Shown here: one piece after another, positions 36,783-45,735 of the stretch | How the letters are laid out: each line of letters begins with the position of its first letter | Numbering within the stretch: the stretch's first letter is position 1 | Assembly (NCBI RefSeq): GCF_025677645.1 | Contig: NZ_CP106879.1 | Location: 1,426,001-1,490,000 of the forward strand | Direction: 5' to 3' | Source of the DNA: Curtobacterium poinsettiae | Lineage (GTDB): Bacteria; Actinomycetota; Actinomycetes; Actinomycetales; Microbacteriaceae | Length of the DNA stretch: 64,000 nucleotides | Made by a program: the position numbers and the translations under genes | The notes under the pieces: generated by a model | The model's input: the letters and a program-made list of their open reading frames with translations, nothing else | What the model was told of the DNA's origin: nothing | Database searches by the model: none

Positions 36783-38141
36783 GTGACTGACACTGCCAAT
36801 GACGCTCAGAAGACGGCCACACCGCCCACCACGCCCGTCCCCGTGAGTCCCGCCGCCGAACAGCAGGGCGCGACCGCGACGCTGACGTTCCCGGGTGGCA
36901 CGGCGGAGTTCCCGATCCTGCAGAGCGTCGACGGCGCGTCCGCGATCGACATCTCGACCTTCAAGAAGCAGACCGGGATGAACACGCTCGACTACGGGTT
37001 CGTGAACACCGGAGCGACGAAGAGCGCGATCACCTACATCGACGGCGACCAGGGGATCCTGCGCTACCGCGGGTACCCGATCGACCAGATCGCCGCGAAC
37101 TGCACCTTCCTCGAGGTCGCGTGGCTCCTGATCTACGGCGAGCTGCCGACCCCCGCCGAGCTCGAGCAGTTCGACGCCCGCATCCGTCGGCACACCCTGC
37201 TGCACGAAGACCTCCGCCGCCTGTTCGACGCCCTGCCGCACTCGGCGCACCCGATGTCCGTGCTGTCGAGCGCCGTGAGCGCCCTGTCCACGTACTACGA
37301 GGACGACATGGACGTCGACGACCCCGAGAAGGTCGAGCTGCAGACCGTCCGGCTCCTCGCCAAGCTCCCGGTCATCGCCGCGTACGCCCACAAGAAGGCC
37401 ATCGGGCAGGCGTTCCTGTACCCGGACAACTCGCTGTCGTTCGTCGACAACTTCCTCCGGCTGAACTTCGGCACCATGGCCGAGACCTACAAGCCCAACC
37501 CGGTGCTCTCGAAGGCGCTCGAGCGGCTCCTCATCCTCCACGAGGACCACGAGCAGAACGCCTCGACCTCGACGGTGCGCATGGTCGGCTCGACGAAGGC
37601 GAACATGTTCGCCTCGATCTCGGCCGGCATCAACGCCCTGTACGGCCCGCTGCACGGCGGTGCGAACGAGGCCGTGCTCGAGATGCTCCAGCAGATCAAG
37701 GACTCGGGCGAGCCCGTCACGCGCTTCGTCGAGCGGGTGAAGAACAAGGAGCAGGGCGTCAAGCTCATGGGCTTCGGGCACCGCGTGTACAAGAACTACG
37801 ACCCGCGCGCGAAGCTCGTCAAGGAGTCCGCGCACGAGGTCCTCGAGTCCCTCGGCGTGCAGGACGACCTGCTCGACATCGCGATGGAACTCGAGCAGAT
37901 CGCGCTCGAGGACGAGTACTTCGTCAGCCGCAAGCTCTACCCGAACGTCGACTTCTACACCGGCATCATCTACAAGGCGATGGGCTTCCCGCCGCGGATG
38001 TTCACCGTCCTGTTCGCCATCGGGCGTCTGCCGGGGTGGATCGCCCAGTGGCGCGAGCTGAACAACGACCCGCTCAACAAGATCGGGCGCCCGCAGCAGC
38101 TCTACGTGGGGGCGCCCGAGCGCGACGTCCCCACGCGCTGA
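36783..38141 (+). CDS. gltA: Citrate synthase (type II)
   Basis: 452 aa. Catalytic residues: His in LYGPLHGGANEAV, His in MGFGHRVYKNYDPR and Asp in NVDFYTGIIY. A 30-residue Pro/Thr-rich N-terminal extension precedes the usual ATLTFPGGTAEFPIL start. It condenses acetyl-CoA and oxaloacetate to open the TCA cycle. GTG start; TAGGCT (36771-36776) lies 6 bases upstream, so the mRNA is probably leaderless. An 8-base inverted repeat (36690-36697 with 36718-36725) upstream could be an operator or the dapC terminator. Confidence 0.96.
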   Translation: MTDTANDAQKTATPPTTPVPVSPAAEQQGATATLTFPGGTAEFPILQSVDGASAIDISTFKKQTGMNTLDYGFVNTGATKSAITYIDGDQGILRYRGYPIDQIAANCTFLEVAWLLIYGELPTPAELEQFDARIRRHTLLHEDLRRLFDALPHSAHPMSVLSSAVSALSTYYEDDMDVDDPEKVELQTVRLLAKLPVIAAYAHKKAIGQAFLYPDNSLSFVDNFLRLNFGTMAETYKPNPVLSKALERLLILHEDHEQNASTSTVRMVGSTKANMFASISAGINALYGPLHGGANEAVLEMLQQIKDSGEPVTRFVERVKNKEQGVKLMGFGHRVYKNYDPRAKLVKESAHEVLESLGVQDDLLDIAMELEQIALEDEYFVSRKLYPNVDFYTGIIYKAMGFPPRMFTVLFAIGRLPGWIAQWRELNNDPLNKIGRPQQLYVGAPERDVPTR

Positions 38142-38150
38142 CCGACTCCG

Positions 38151-38186
38151 AGCGCCCCGCCCCACGGTTCCATGGCGCGGGGCGTT
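38151..38186 (+). terminator. Terminator after gltA
   Basis: AGCGCCCCGC (38151-38160) pairs with 38177-38186 (one G-U pair) across a 16-base loop, 10 bases after the gltA stop. The 407-base gap between gltA and dapD (convergent) otherwise holds two palindromic repeats and a degenerate GGAGGCCCGG hairpin near 38361-38400; I see no gene. Confidence 0.6.
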
Positions 38187-38237
38187 CGTGCGTGTGCGCC
38201 GGGTGCCGCCGTCCGGCAGGGACGCGCCGCTCACCTC

Positions 38238-38300
38238 CGCCGAGTGGTCGCGAACTGTCGTCCGGCGGGTGTCGAAACGACGGTTCGCGCGCCCTCGGCG
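38238..38300. repeat. 63-base palindromic repeat, copy 2
   Basis: Arms 38238-38260 and 38278-38300 with a 17-base centre. The left arm contains CGCCGAGTGGTCGCGAACTG. It lies in the convergent gltA/dapD gap, 150 bases from copy 3 in the same orientation. Confidence 0.8.
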
Positions 38301-38450
38301 CACGCGGACGGCGTGTTGTGACGGCTGGCGGGGGCGGGGCGGGCTCTGGACGCGACGGCCGGGAGGCCCGGTGCCGGTCTCGTGGACCGGCTCCGGGCCT
38401 GGCGTGCGTGCGTCGGTCTGCGTGAGGAGGCAGGACGTGCCCCTCACTTC

Positions 38451-38513
38451 CGCCGAGCGGTCGCGAACTGTCGTCCGGCGAGTGCCGGAGCGACGGTTCG
38501 TGCGCGCTCGGCG
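38451..38513. repeat. 63-base palindromic repeat, copy 3
   Basis: Arms 38451-38473 and 38491-38513 with a 17-base centre. Left arm and start of the centre (CGCCGAG..., TCCGGCG) are nearly identical to copy 2, so these two may derive from local duplication. It ends 35 bases before the dapD stop. Confidence 0.8.
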
Positions 38514-38548
38514 CGCGCAGGCGGCGCGTCGCGACCGCTCGCCGAGCG

Positions 38549-39514
38549 CTACGCGTGCAGCGCGGTGTTCAGCTGGATGCCCTCGCCCGTGCGTTGCAGC
38601 GCCTCGACGGCGCCGCTGATGCTGTTGCGGCGGAACAGGATGTTCGGGGTGCCGGAGAGCTCGGCGGCCTTGACGGTCTTCTTGGTGCCGTCAGGGTTCG
38701 GTGCCGCACCGACCAGCACCACCTTCGTGCCGGCCGTGACGTAGAGCCCGGCCTCGATGACGGAGTCGTCGCCGAGCGAGATGCCGAGGCCCGCGTTCGC
38801 GCCGAGCAGCGCGCGCTCGCCGAGCGAGACACGGTGCGTGCCGCCGCCGGAGAGCGTGCCCATGATCGAGGCGCCACCGCCGATGTCGGTGCCGTTGCCG
38901 ACGACGACGCCCTGCGAGACGCGCCCCTCGATCATGGCGTCGCCGAGGGTGCCGGCGTTGAAGTTGACGAAGCCCTCGTGCATGACCGTCGTGCCCGGCG
39001 CCAGGTGAGCGCCGAGGCGGACGCGGTTGGCGTCGCCGATGCGGACGCGGTCCGGCACGACGTAGTCGAGCAGGCGCGGGAACTTGTCGACGGCGTGCAC
39101 GGCGATGCCGGCGCGCTGCAGGGACGGGCGCAGGCGCGTCAGTGACTCGGGGTGCACCGGGCCGGCGTTCGTCCACGCGACGATCGGCAGGTGGCCGAAG
39201 ACGCCGTCGAGGGAGACCTCGTTCGGACGGACGTGCAGGTGGCTCAGCAGGTGCAGGCGGAGGTAGGCGTCCGGGGTGCTCGTCGGGCCGGCGTCGATCG
39301 TGATCTCGGTGGTGACGGCCTCGATCCGGACCTCGCGGCGGGGGTCGTCACCGACGTGCGCCTGCAGCTCGGCGGGGAACACGGCGTCGGCGGGCAGGGC
39401 GCCGAGGTGCGTCTCCGGGTACCAGGTGTCGAGCGTCGTGCCGTCGGCGGCGATCGTCGCGAGGCCGTGGCCCCAGGCGTGGGTCGGGCGGTCGGTGGCA
39501 GTCGTGTCGGTCAC
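38549..39514 (-). CDS. dapD: Tetrahydrodipicolinate N-succinyltransferase
   Basis: 321 aa left-handed beta-helix acyltransferase of the actinobacterial DapD group. Marks: [60 protein letters not shown] and [19 protein letters not shown]. It succinylates tetrahydrodipicolinate in the lysine/DAP pathway. GTG 39514 is chosen because TACCCT (39521-39526 on the minus strand) lies 6 bases upstream. It is divergent from dapE with 120 bases between them, the same arrangement as dapD/dapE in mycobacteria. Confidence 0.95.
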   Translation of the reverse strand: MTDTTATDRPTHAWGHGLATIAADGTTLDTWYPETHLGALPADAVFPAELQAHVGDDPRREVRIEAVTTEITIDAGPTSTPDAYLRLHLLSHLHVRPNEVSLDGVFGHLPIVAWTNAGPVHPESLTRLRPSLQRAGIAVHAVDKFPRLLDYVVPDRVRIGDANRVRLGAHLAPGTTVMHEGFVNFNAGTLGDAMIEGRVSQGVVVGNGTDIGGGASIMGTLSGGGTHRVSLGERALLGANAGLGISLGDDSVIEAGLYVTAGTKVVLVGAAPNPDGTKKTVKAAELSGTPNILFRRNSISGAVEALQRTGEGIQLNTALHA

Positions 39515-39634
39515 GGCTCCAGGGTACCGAGCGGCCGTCGGCGGGCACCGTCCGGCCGGACGGCCGGGGCGGGTGGGGTCGCCGACCGTCCGGACTGCCG
39601 GGGCGGTGCGAGGGGCGGCCGGTAGGCTGCCCGC

Positions 39635-40717
39635 ATGCCGGAGCACCTCGACCTCACCGCCTCGTCCATCGACATCACCCGTGCCATCTGCGACATCGAG
39701 TCGGTGTCCGGCAACGAGCAGGCCCTCGCCGACGCGATCGAGGCCGTGCTCGCACCGCTGCCGCACCTCGAGGTGATCCGCGACGGCGACGCGATCGTGG
39801 CGCGGACGAACCTGGGCCGCGACCGCCGGGTCGTCATCGCCGGTCACATCGACACGGTGCCGCTCAACGACAACCTGCCGACCGAGTTCCGGACCACCGA
39901 GGACGGCACCGAGATCCTCTGGGGCCGCGGCACCGTCGACATGAAGGCCGGCTGCGCGGTGCAGCTCAAGCTCGCGTACGACCTGGTCGACCCCTCGGTC
40001 GACGTCACGTGGGTCTGGTACGACCACGAAGAGGTCAGCGACGCCCTGAACGGCCTCGGCCGCCTGGCCCGGACGCGACCCGAACTCCTCGCCGCTGACT
40101 TCGCGATCCTGGGTGAGCCGTCCGGGGCGCAGATCGAGGGCGGGTGCAACGGCAACCTCCGCGCCGAGATCCGCACGTTCGGCAAGCGGTCGCACAGCGC
40201 CCGGAGCTGGATCGGCGACAACGCCATCCACAAGACCGCCCCGATCCTGGCCACCCTGGCCGCGTACGAGCCGCGGACCGTCACGGTCGACGGGCTCGAG
40301 TACCGAGAGGGCCTGAACGCGGTCGGTATCAGCGGCGGCATCGCGGGCAACATCATCCCGGACGAGGCGATGGTGCACGTGAACTACCGGTTCGCCCCCT
40401 CGCGCTCGGCCGACGAGGCCGTCGCCCACATCCGCGAGCTGTTCGACGGGTACGAGGTCACGATCGTCGACCTCGCCGCCGGTGCCCGCCCCGGGCTCGA
40501 CGCCCCGCTCGCGCAGGACTTCGTCGCGGCCGTCGGTGGACCGGAGCCCCGTCCGAAGTACGGCTGGACCGACGTCGCACGCTTCTCGGCGCTCGGGGTC
40601 CCCGCGGTCAACTACGGCCCCGGCGAGCCGGTCTTCGCCCACCACGACGACGAGCAGGTCCCGGTCGCGCAGATCACCGCGGTCGAGGCCGGGCTGCGTC
40701 GGTGGCTGACGGCCTGA
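39635..40717 (+). CDS. dapE: Succinyl-diaminopimelate desuccinylase
   Basis: 360 aa M20 metalloenzyme. Zinc ligands lie in [18 protein letters not shown] and HEEVSD (catalytic Glu-Glu). [17 protein letters not shown] is typical of actinobacterial DapE. It releases succinate and LL-diaminopimelate. TAGGCT (39623-39628) lies 6 bases before the ATG, so it is leaderless. The next gene's GTG lies inside its last codons, indicating co-transcription. Confidence 0.94.
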   Translation: MPEHLDLTASSIDITRAICDIESVSGNEQALADAIEAVLAPLPHLEVIRDGDAIVARTNLGRDRRVVIAGHIDTVPLNDNLPTEFRTTEDGTEILWGRGTVDMKAGCAVQLKLAYDLVDPSVDVTWVWYDHEEVSDALNGLGRLARTRPELLAADFAILGEPSGAQIEGGCNGNLRAEIRTFGKRSHSARSWIGDNAIHKTAPILATLAAYEPRTVTVDGLEYREGLNAVGISGGIAGNIIPDEAMVHVNYRFAPSRSADEAVAHIRELFDGYEVTIVDLAAGARPGLDAPLAQDFVAAVGGPEPRPKYGWTDVARFSALGVPAVNYGPGEPVFAHHDDEQVPVAQITAVEAGLRRWLTA

Positions 40718-41946
40718 CGACGGCGGGGGTCGCCCGGAAGACCCCTGCTCGGAACCGCTGGCGGGCCCGGTACCGGGTCGTCCCGTGGTGGGTGCGCATC
40801 ACGGTCGTCTACGTGCTGGCGCGGCTCGTCACGGGCGCCATGATGCTCGCCTTCGCCCGCGTGCAGGCGGCGAACTCGTTCACCGTGCAGAGCCCGGGCT
40901 ACCTGTCGTTCGCGTCGATCTGGGACGGCGCCTGGTACCGCGTGATCGCCACGGGCGGGTACCCGTCGACCCTGCCCGTCGACGCCGCAGGGCACGTGAC
41001 CGAGAACGCGTGGGCGTTCATGCCCGCGTACCCGTTCCTGGTGCGCGCGCTCACGCTGCTCACCGGAGCGTCGTTCGAGTCCGTCGCGGTCTCGGTGTCG
41101 TTGCTCGCCGGACTCGGGGCCGCGCTGGTGTTCCGCCGGCTCATGGGACGGTTCCTCGACCCAGGACGGGCGACGTTCGCCACGGTGCTGTTCTGCGTCG
41201 CACCGGTGTCGGCGATGTTCCAGGTGGCCTACGCGGAGTCGATGGGTCTGTTCCTGCTGCTCGTCGCGCTGCTGCTCATGGTGGATCGACGGTGGTGGGC
41301 GATGCTGCCCGTCGTGCTCCTGCTCGGCATGACCCGACCGACGGGACTCGCCTTCGCGTTCCTGGTGGTGCTCTTCGTGGCCGCGTGGGCGATCCGCCCG
41401 GCCTGGGTGCGCTCGTCGGAACCGCTGACCCTCCGCCGGCTGGTACCGCCCGCGGTGGTCGCCACGGTGTCGGGTCTGGTCGGTCTGGCCTGGCCTGCGA
41501 TCGCATGGGCGGTCACCGGCGTGCCGAAGGCCTACACGGACACCGAGCTCGCCTGGCGGTCGTCGTACATCGGCTGGAAGGAACTCGTGCCGTTCGCGCC
41601 GTGGGTGCAGGGGTTCGGGTGGTGGTTCGGACAGCCGGCGGGCACGGTGCTGCTCGTCGTCGTGCTCGTCGGGTTCGCGGCGTTCGTGGGCATGCCGGCC
41701 GCACGTCGGATCGGCATCGAGCTCCGACTCTGGGGCGTGGCGTACCTGGTGTACCTGCTCGCGGTGTTCTTCCCGCAGTCGAGCACCTGGCGCATCCTCG
41801 TGCCGATCGCACCGCTGCTCGGCATCGTGGCGCTGCCGCGGTCGCGGGTGTACCGCGTGGCCGTCGTCGTCGCGTTCATCGGGCTGCAGTGGGTCTGGCT
41901 GTACTCCACGTGGTGGATCGACGGCTACGACTGGACCCCGCCGTGA
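40702..41946 (+). CDS. Polytopic membrane protein, mannosyltransferase/GT-C-like
   Basis: About 414 aa with around nine membrane segments. The first loop ([18 protein letters not shown]) contains the WDG-xWY-xxIA-xxGY motif typical of GPI-mannosyltransferase-II/PIG-V-like GT-C proteins. [13 protein letters not shown] and [19 protein letters not shown] match that family too. It likely transfers a sugar from a lipid carrier to a cell-envelope acceptor. The GTG at 40702 overlaps dapE by 16 bases; a later GTG at about 40791 is an alternative. Acceptor unknown. Confidence 0.72.
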   Translation: MADGLTTAGVARKTPARNRWRARYRVVPWWVRITVVYVLARLVTGAMMLAFARVQAANSFTVQSPGYLSFASIWDGAWYRVIATGGYPSTLPVDAAGHVTENAWAFMPAYPFLVRALTLLTGASFESVAVSVSLLAGLGAALVFRRLMGRFLDPGRATFATVLFCVAPVSAMFQVAYAESMGLFLLLVALLLMVDRRWWAMLPVVLLLGMTRPTGLAFAFLVVLFVAAWAIRPAWVRSSEPLTLRRLVPPAVVATVSGLVGLAWPAIAWAVTGVPKAYTDTELAWRSSYIGWKELVPFAPWVQGFGWWFGQPAGTVLLVVVLVGFAAFVGMPAARRIGIELRLWGVAYLVYLLAVFFPQSSTWRILVPIAPLLGIVALPRSRVYRVAVVVAFIGLQWVWLYSTWWIDGYDWTPP

Positions 41947-42053
41947 TCGATGCGGGGTGCCTGAGGCCCGTGGATCCGCGTTCTGCGGAGCATCCGAACC
42001 GCACATCCGACACCCCCAACCTGGGCGGTTTCGCAGTTGCCCCCTCCATACGG

Positions 42054-42059
42054 GATAAT
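42054..42059 (+). promoter_or_regulatory. -10 box (GATAAT) for the DUF3117 gene
   Basis: GATAAT, close to the TATAAT consensus and rare in this GC-rich sequence, lies 35 bases before the ATG at 42094. No clear -35 is seen. AAAGGGGA (42080-42087) provides the ribosome-binding site. Confidence 0.55.
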
Positions 42060-42093
42060 GGGGCTGCATTTACTGCACGAAAGGGGACATCTG

Positions 42094-42264
42094 ATGGCAG
42101 CCATGAAGCCGAGGACCGGTGACGGGCCGATGGAGGCTGTTAAGGAGGGTCGACTCATCATCGTGCGGGTTCCGCTCGAAGGTGGAGGCCGCCTGGTCGT
42201 CTCGGTCAACGATGCCGAGGCCAAGGAACTCCACGACGCACTCGCTGAGGTCGTCTCGGCCTAG
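42094..42264 (+). CDS. DUF3117 small protein
   Basis: 56 aa: MAAMKPRTGDGPMEAVKEGR and then a compact strand-strand-helix (LIIVRVPLEGGGRLVVSVNDAEAKELHDALAEVV). This is the highly conserved actinobacterial DUF3117 family, of unknown function. The ATG at 42094 has AAAGGGGA upstream and matches the family start. Its strong -10 box and own terminator (42282-42319) suggest an abundant single-gene transcript. Confidence 0.9.
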   Translation: MAAMKPRTGDGPMEAVKEGRLIIVRVPLEGGGRLVVSVNDAEAKELHDALAEVVSA

Positions 42265-42281
42265 TACGTCGAAGCACCAGA

Positions 42282-42319
42282 ACGGAAGGCCCGGAGCATG
42301 TACGCTCCGGGCCTTCCGT
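42282..42319 (+). terminator. Terminator after the DUF3117 gene
   Basis: Perfect 16-base stem (42282-42297 with 42304-42319, arm ACGGAAGGCCCGGAGC) and 6-base loop, 17 bases after the stop. Related in core sequence (AAGGCCCGG) to the GGAGGCCCGG hairpins. Confidence 0.8.
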
Positions 42320-42387
42320 CTGTCCGCCGACGATCCCGCGGCGGGAGCATCCCGGGCGCTGTCGGTCGGCTCCGGCAGGATGGGGCC

Positions 42388-43107
42388 GTGCCGAGGACAA
42401 GACTGCCGATCCGCCGCGTCGAGGAGTACGCGCCCGACCCGATGCCGCGCGATGTCTGGCCCGCGACCCTTGCGCCCGTCCGGCAACTCCTCGACGACGG
42501 GCTCGACCTCGCTCCGGTGACGGTGCTGGTCGGTGAGAACGGTGCCGGCAAGTCCACCCTGGTCGAGGCGATGGCGCTCGCCTTCGGTATGGGGCCAGAG
42601 GGCGGTTCGACGAAGTCCGGGCACAGCACCCGCCCGAGCGAATCGCAGCTCTGGGAGCACATCGCCCTGCACCGGGAGCCCGGCGCGGTGCGGTCCGGCT
42701 TCTTCCTGCGGGCGGAGACGATGCACGGGGTCTTCACCTACCTCGAACAGCACCCCGGGGGAGCCGAGCCGCTGTTCCACGAACGGAGCCACGGTGAGTC
42801 GTTCCTCGACTTCGTCATCCACCGGTCGCAGTGGCCCGGGCTCTGGATCCTCGACGAGCCGGAGTCCGCGCTGTCGTTCTCGGGGTGCCTGGCGCTGATC
42901 GGGCTCCTGCAGTCCATCGTCGAGACGGGTGTCGGCCAGGTCGTGCTCTCGACCCACTCACCCGTGCTCGCCGCGTTCCCCGGGGCCGAGATCAACGAGG
43001 TCGGCGAGTGGGGTCTGCGGCGCACCGGATGGCGCGACCTCGACCTGGTGCGGAACGAGCGTGCGTTCCTCGAGTCGCCCGAGCGGTACCTGCGGCACCT
43101 CGACTGA
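42388..43107 (+). CDS. Small AAA-type ABC-like ATPase
   Basis: 239 aa. Walker A GENGAGKST near residue 50, a Q-loop-like region, Walker B LWILDEPESALSF and a His switch in VLSTHSPVLAAFPG. This is the stand-alone, soluble SMC/RecF-like ATPase group (predicted ATPases of the overcoming-lysogenisation or RloC-like kind, all ill-defined). No partner is obvious. The GTG at 42388 has CAGGAT (42376-42381) 6 bases upstream, fitting a leaderless mRNA. An ATG 30 codons upstream lies inside the terminator region and is rejected. Role unknown. Confidence 0.78.
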   Translation: MPRTRLPIRRVEEYAPDPMPRDVWPATLAPVRQLLDDGLDLAPVTVLVGENGAGKSTLVEAMALAFGMGPEGGSTKSGHSTRPSESQLWEHIALHREPGAVRSGFFLRAETMHGVFTYLEQHPGGAEPLFHERSHGESFLDFVIHRSQWPGLWILDEPESALSFSGCLALIGLLQSIVETGVGQVVLSTHSPVLAAFPGAEINEVGEWGLRRTGWRDLDLVRNERAFLESPERYLRHLD

Positions 43108-43134
43108 CCTGCGCGAGCGTCGGCGGGTCGAGGG

Positions 43135-43767
43135 CTAGTTGGTGACCTTCGTCAACTGCAGCAGCCCGTCACCGGCGGGCGACAGCGCGCTCCGCACCGC
43201 ACCCGAGGTCGACACCTCGGTCAGGAGCAGCCGGAAGTCCGTGGTGGCGCGGTCACGCTTCACCGGGTCGGCCACGCGCCCGCGCCACAGGGCGTGCGGC
43301 ACCAGGACGGTGCCGCCCAGGCGGGCGAGGCGCAGCCCGTGCTCGACGTACTCGATGACGTGCTCCGGGTCGGCGTCGACGAGCACGACGTCGTACGACG
43401 CCTCGTTCATGCGGGGGAGCACCTGGTTCGCCCGACCGGGGATGAGCCGGATCCGTGCGGGAGCGGTACCGGCGCTGATGTAGGCGTCGCGGGCGAACTG
43501 CTGGTGGTCGACCTCGACGTCGATCGTGGTCAGGGTCGCGTCCGGGGCGCCGGCGAGCAGGTACAGGCCGGAGACCCCGAGGCCGGTGCCGATCTCGATG
43601 ATGCTCGTGGCTCGCGAGGCTGCGGCGATGACCCCGATCTGCGCACCGATCGCGGGCGAGATCGCTTCGACCCCGAGTTCCAGGGAGTGCTCACGAGCAC
43701 GGGCGATCGCCTCGGTCTCCGAGACGATGTCCTCGGCGAACTTCCAGTTCGACTCTTTCTCTGACAC
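43135..43767 (-). CDS. SAM-dependent O-methyltransferase (class I, family 3)
   Basis: 210 aa. SAM-binding site IIEIGTGLGVSGLYLLAGA, acidic loop LTTIDVEVDHQQFA and YDVVLVDADPEHVIEYVEHG match the catechol-type/Rv1220c-like O-methyltransferases. Acceptor unknown. Start: GTG 43767 has GGAG 5 bases upstream; a GTG two codons earlier is possible. TAGAGT (43789-43794 on the minus strand) is a likely -10 box. It is divergent from tatB, as in mycobacteria, but sigE, rseA and htrA, which lie between them there, are absent. Confidence 0.88.
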   Translation of the reverse strand: MSEKESNWKFAEDIVSETEAIARAREHSLELGVEAISPAIGAQIGVIAAASRATSIIEIGTGLGVSGLYLLAGAPDATLTTIDVEVDHQQFARDAYISAGTAPARIRLIPGRANQVLPRMNEASYDVVLVDADPEHVIEYVEHGLRLARLGGTVLVPHALWRGRVADPVKRDRATTDFRLLLTEVSTSGAVRSALSPAGDGLLQLTKVTN

Positions 43768-43831
43768 GCACACTCCGTTCGGGAGACAACTCTAGAGGTG
43801 CAACGCAGCAGCACGCGTTAGGCTCGCTCGC

Positions 43832-44200
43832 GTGGACATCCCGCTCGACAAGATCCTGATCATCGGGGTCATCGGCGTCCTCTTGCTCGGCCCGCAGCGC
43901 CTGCCGATGTACGCCCAGAAGCTGGCCGAGTTCGTCAAGGCCGTGCGTCGGTTCGCCGACACCGCGAAGGAGCGGATGCGCGACGAGATGGGCCCCGAGT
44001 TCGACGACATCGAGTGGCAGAAGCTCGACCCGCGCCAGTACGACCCGCGTCGCATCATCCGAGACGCACTGCTCGACTCCGGCACGAGTGCCGCAGCCGT
44101 CCAGACCGCCCAGGTGACGGCCTCCAAGGTGCGCGCGACGGCTCCCGTCGTGCCCCTGGCCGCCGGTGAACCGGCACCCTTCGACGCCGAGGCGACCTGA
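43832..44200 (+). CDS. tatB: Twin-arginine translocase subunit TatB
   Basis: 122 aa. A single N-terminal membrane helix (KILIIGVIGVLLLGPQRLP with the conserved Gly-Pro hinge) is followed by an amphipathic helix (KLAEFVKAVRRFADTAKERM) and a charged tail DPRQYDPRRIIRDALL typical of actinobacterial TatB. It acts with TatC in recognising folded Tat substrates. GTG start with TAGGCT (43819-43824) 7 bases upstream: leaderless. TatA is the alternative, but the tail and genomic place favour TatB. Confidence 0.9.
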   Translation: MDIPLDKILIIGVIGVLLLGPQRLPMYAQKLAEFVKAVRRFADTAKERMRDEMGPEFDDIEWQKLDPRQYDPRRIIRDALLDSGTSAAAVQTAQVTASKVRATAPVVPLAAGEPAPFDAEAT

Positions 44201-44220
44201 CGCCCGTCACGTCCCCACGC

Positions 44221-44268
44221 GACGGACGGGAGGCCCGGTGCCAGCTGGCACCGGGCCTCCCGTCCGTC
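44221..44268. terminator. Bidirectional terminator with a perfect 23-base stem
   Basis: 44221-44243 pairs perfectly with 44246-44268 (arm begins GACGGACGGGAGGCCCGGTG). It lies between convergent tatB and the chitinase gene. It is the best copy of the hairpin family, lacking the GATC palindrome found at the 4.36 and 21.55 kb copies. Confidence 0.88.
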
Positions 44269-44278
44269 CGGTGCGCGC

Positions 44279-45574
44279 CTACCGCAGCGCCGCCAGGAAC
44301 CGGTCGGTCCACGCGAGCGGCGCCGACCCCGTCACGGAGTTGCACGTCGGCGACGCCGTGCTCTGCGGTGCCGGGCACGGGGTGTCGCGGTCGAGGGACC
44401 AGGTGTGCACGCCGGCGAGGCCGTGCGACTTCGCGTAGGCGGCCACGGTGTCGACGTCGGCGAGGGTGAAGACCTCGTCCTGGGTGTCGTTCACACCGAT
44501 CATCGGCGTGACCTCGATCTTCGAGGACGCGATCCCGTAGGTGTGCTGCAGGTTCGTGACCGCCTGGATCGTGGACTGCCCCATCTGACACGTCGACCCG
44601 ACGATCACGCAGTTGGCCGTGGTCGCACGCCCGAAGTCCATCGTCATGAGGTTGATCGTGTAGTTCGTGAGCGCCGAGGCCTTGATCGCCTTGGCGGTGG
44701 CGTCACCGGTGCTGTTCAGCCCGCCGAACGAACCGTCGGACGCCGCCAGGGTGGCGAGCGTGAACGAGAAGCGCAGGCCGGGGTACTTCGACTGCGCCAG
44801 GGCCGCTGCGCTCACCAGGTTCTGCACGTCCGCGGCGGATTGCCCGCTCTCGATGTCGAAGTCGACGCCGATCATGTGCGGCGAGGCGTACCGGGCGATG
44901 AAGGACTGGAGCGCGGTGCCGGAACACTTGAACGAGCCTGCGGCGCCACCGGTGCTGACGATGTAGTCGACCCCGGCAGCGTCAAGCTTCGCGATGTTGG
45001 CGCTGGCGAACGCGTCGGCGGCCACACCTCCCCAGTTCTCGCTGCCGCAGGTACCGGTGGCGAAGGCGAGCGTGATGGCCTTGAGACCGGGTTCCCGCGT
45101 CGACACGAGGCTGTTGGTCGACCCGACGACCGGGATCCGCGTGCCGGTGACCGCGGTGTTCATGACGTTCGTGTTCCAGTCGAGGTTCACGGTGATGTCC
45201 TTGTACGGGCTGAAGACCAGCCCGCTCGCGGTCCCGGTGCTGCCGTTGCCCGGGGTCGTCGTGCCGCCGCCCGGAGGTGTCGTCCCACCGCCCGTGCTGC
45301 CGCCGGTGCACGCGCCGGTCGACGTCCACGGCTGGCCGCTGCCGGTCGTACCGGAGTGGGTCGCCGGTTCGTCGCCCTGGGTCCACCAGTTCGCGGTGTA
45401 GTTCGAGCCGTTCTCGCTGACGGTGGCTCCGCTGTTGTAGGCGGTGCCGGCGCTCCAAGCGGTCGCACAGGTCGTCGCGGCGAAGGCTGGCGCCGCAGTG
45501 AGCGAGCCCCCTGCGATGATGACGGCGGCGATGGTGGCCACGAGGCCCGATCGCACACGGGTGTTCTGGTTCAC
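44279..45574 (-). CDS. Secreted GH18-type chitinase with N-terminal CBM5/12
   Basis: 431 aa. Signal peptide 1-32 (AFA|AT), then a chitin-binding CBM5/12 module (about 34-90: WSAGTAYNSGATVSENGSNYTANWWTQGDEP), a Gly/Thr/Pro linker (90-118) and a GH18-like barrel. The active-site strand is MIGVDFDIESG, giving D238, D240 and catalytic E242; the first Asp of the DxxDxDxE signature is Ile here. The end (GVHTWSLDRDTPC) is typical of this group of chitinase-like proteins. It likely degrades chitin from fungi or arthropods. GTG start with AGGAG 6 bases upstream. Confidence 0.88.
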   Translation of the reverse strand: MNQNTRVRSGLVATIAAVIIAGGSLTAAPAFAATTCATAWSAGTAYNSGATVSENGSNYTANWWTQGDEPATHSGTTGSGQPWTSTGACTGGSTGGGTTPPGGGTTTPGNGSTGTASGLVFSPYKDITVNLDWNTNVMNTAVTGTRIPVVGSTNSLVSTREPGLKAITLAFATGTCGSENWGGVAADAFASANIAKLDAAGVDYIVSTGGAAGSFKCSGTALQSFIARYASPHMIGVDFDIESGQSAADVQNLVSAAALAQSKYPGLRFSFTLATLAASDGSFGGLNSTGDATAKAIKASALTNYTINLMTMDFGRATTANCVIVGSTCQMGQSTIQAVTNLQHTYGIASSKIEVTPMIGVNDTQDEVFTLADVDTVAAYAKSHGLAGVHTWSLDRDTPCPAPQSTASPTCNSVTGSAPLAWTDRFLAALR

Positions 45575-45636
45575 ACGGTTCTCCTGTCCTCGGTCGGACG
45601 TCGTCGTCCGACGGGTGGAGCCCTCACATCATATTC

Positions 45637-45662
45637 CGCAAGGGCATTGTGTAATGCCCTTG
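45637..45662. promoter_or_regulatory. Perfect inverted repeat at the chitinase promoter
   Basis: GCAAGGGCATT (45637-45647) and AATGCCCTTGC (45652-45662) form a perfect 11-base inverted repeat with a GTGT centre. On the minus strand it lies just upstream of TATGAT (about 45627-45632), a good -10 box for the chitinase gene, so it covers the -35 region and may be an operator. It could alternatively be the terminator of the upstream methyltransferase gene. Confidence 0.55.
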
Positions 45663-45735
45663 CATAATGCGCCGGGGTAGAACGCCCTGTCCATGAACGA
45701 ACGCACAGGATGCGCCGAACGGACCAGGGGACGCG

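Noticed and set aside
38142..38548. Open frames through the gltA/dapD gap
   Set aside because: The gap is made of two palindromic repeats and hairpins; the frames arise from these and have no conserved protein features.
42388..43107. AAA ATPase as part of a defence island
   Set aside because: Neighbours are conserved housekeeping genes (DUF3117, O-methyltransferase, tatB) and no nuclease, toxin or integrase is adjacent.
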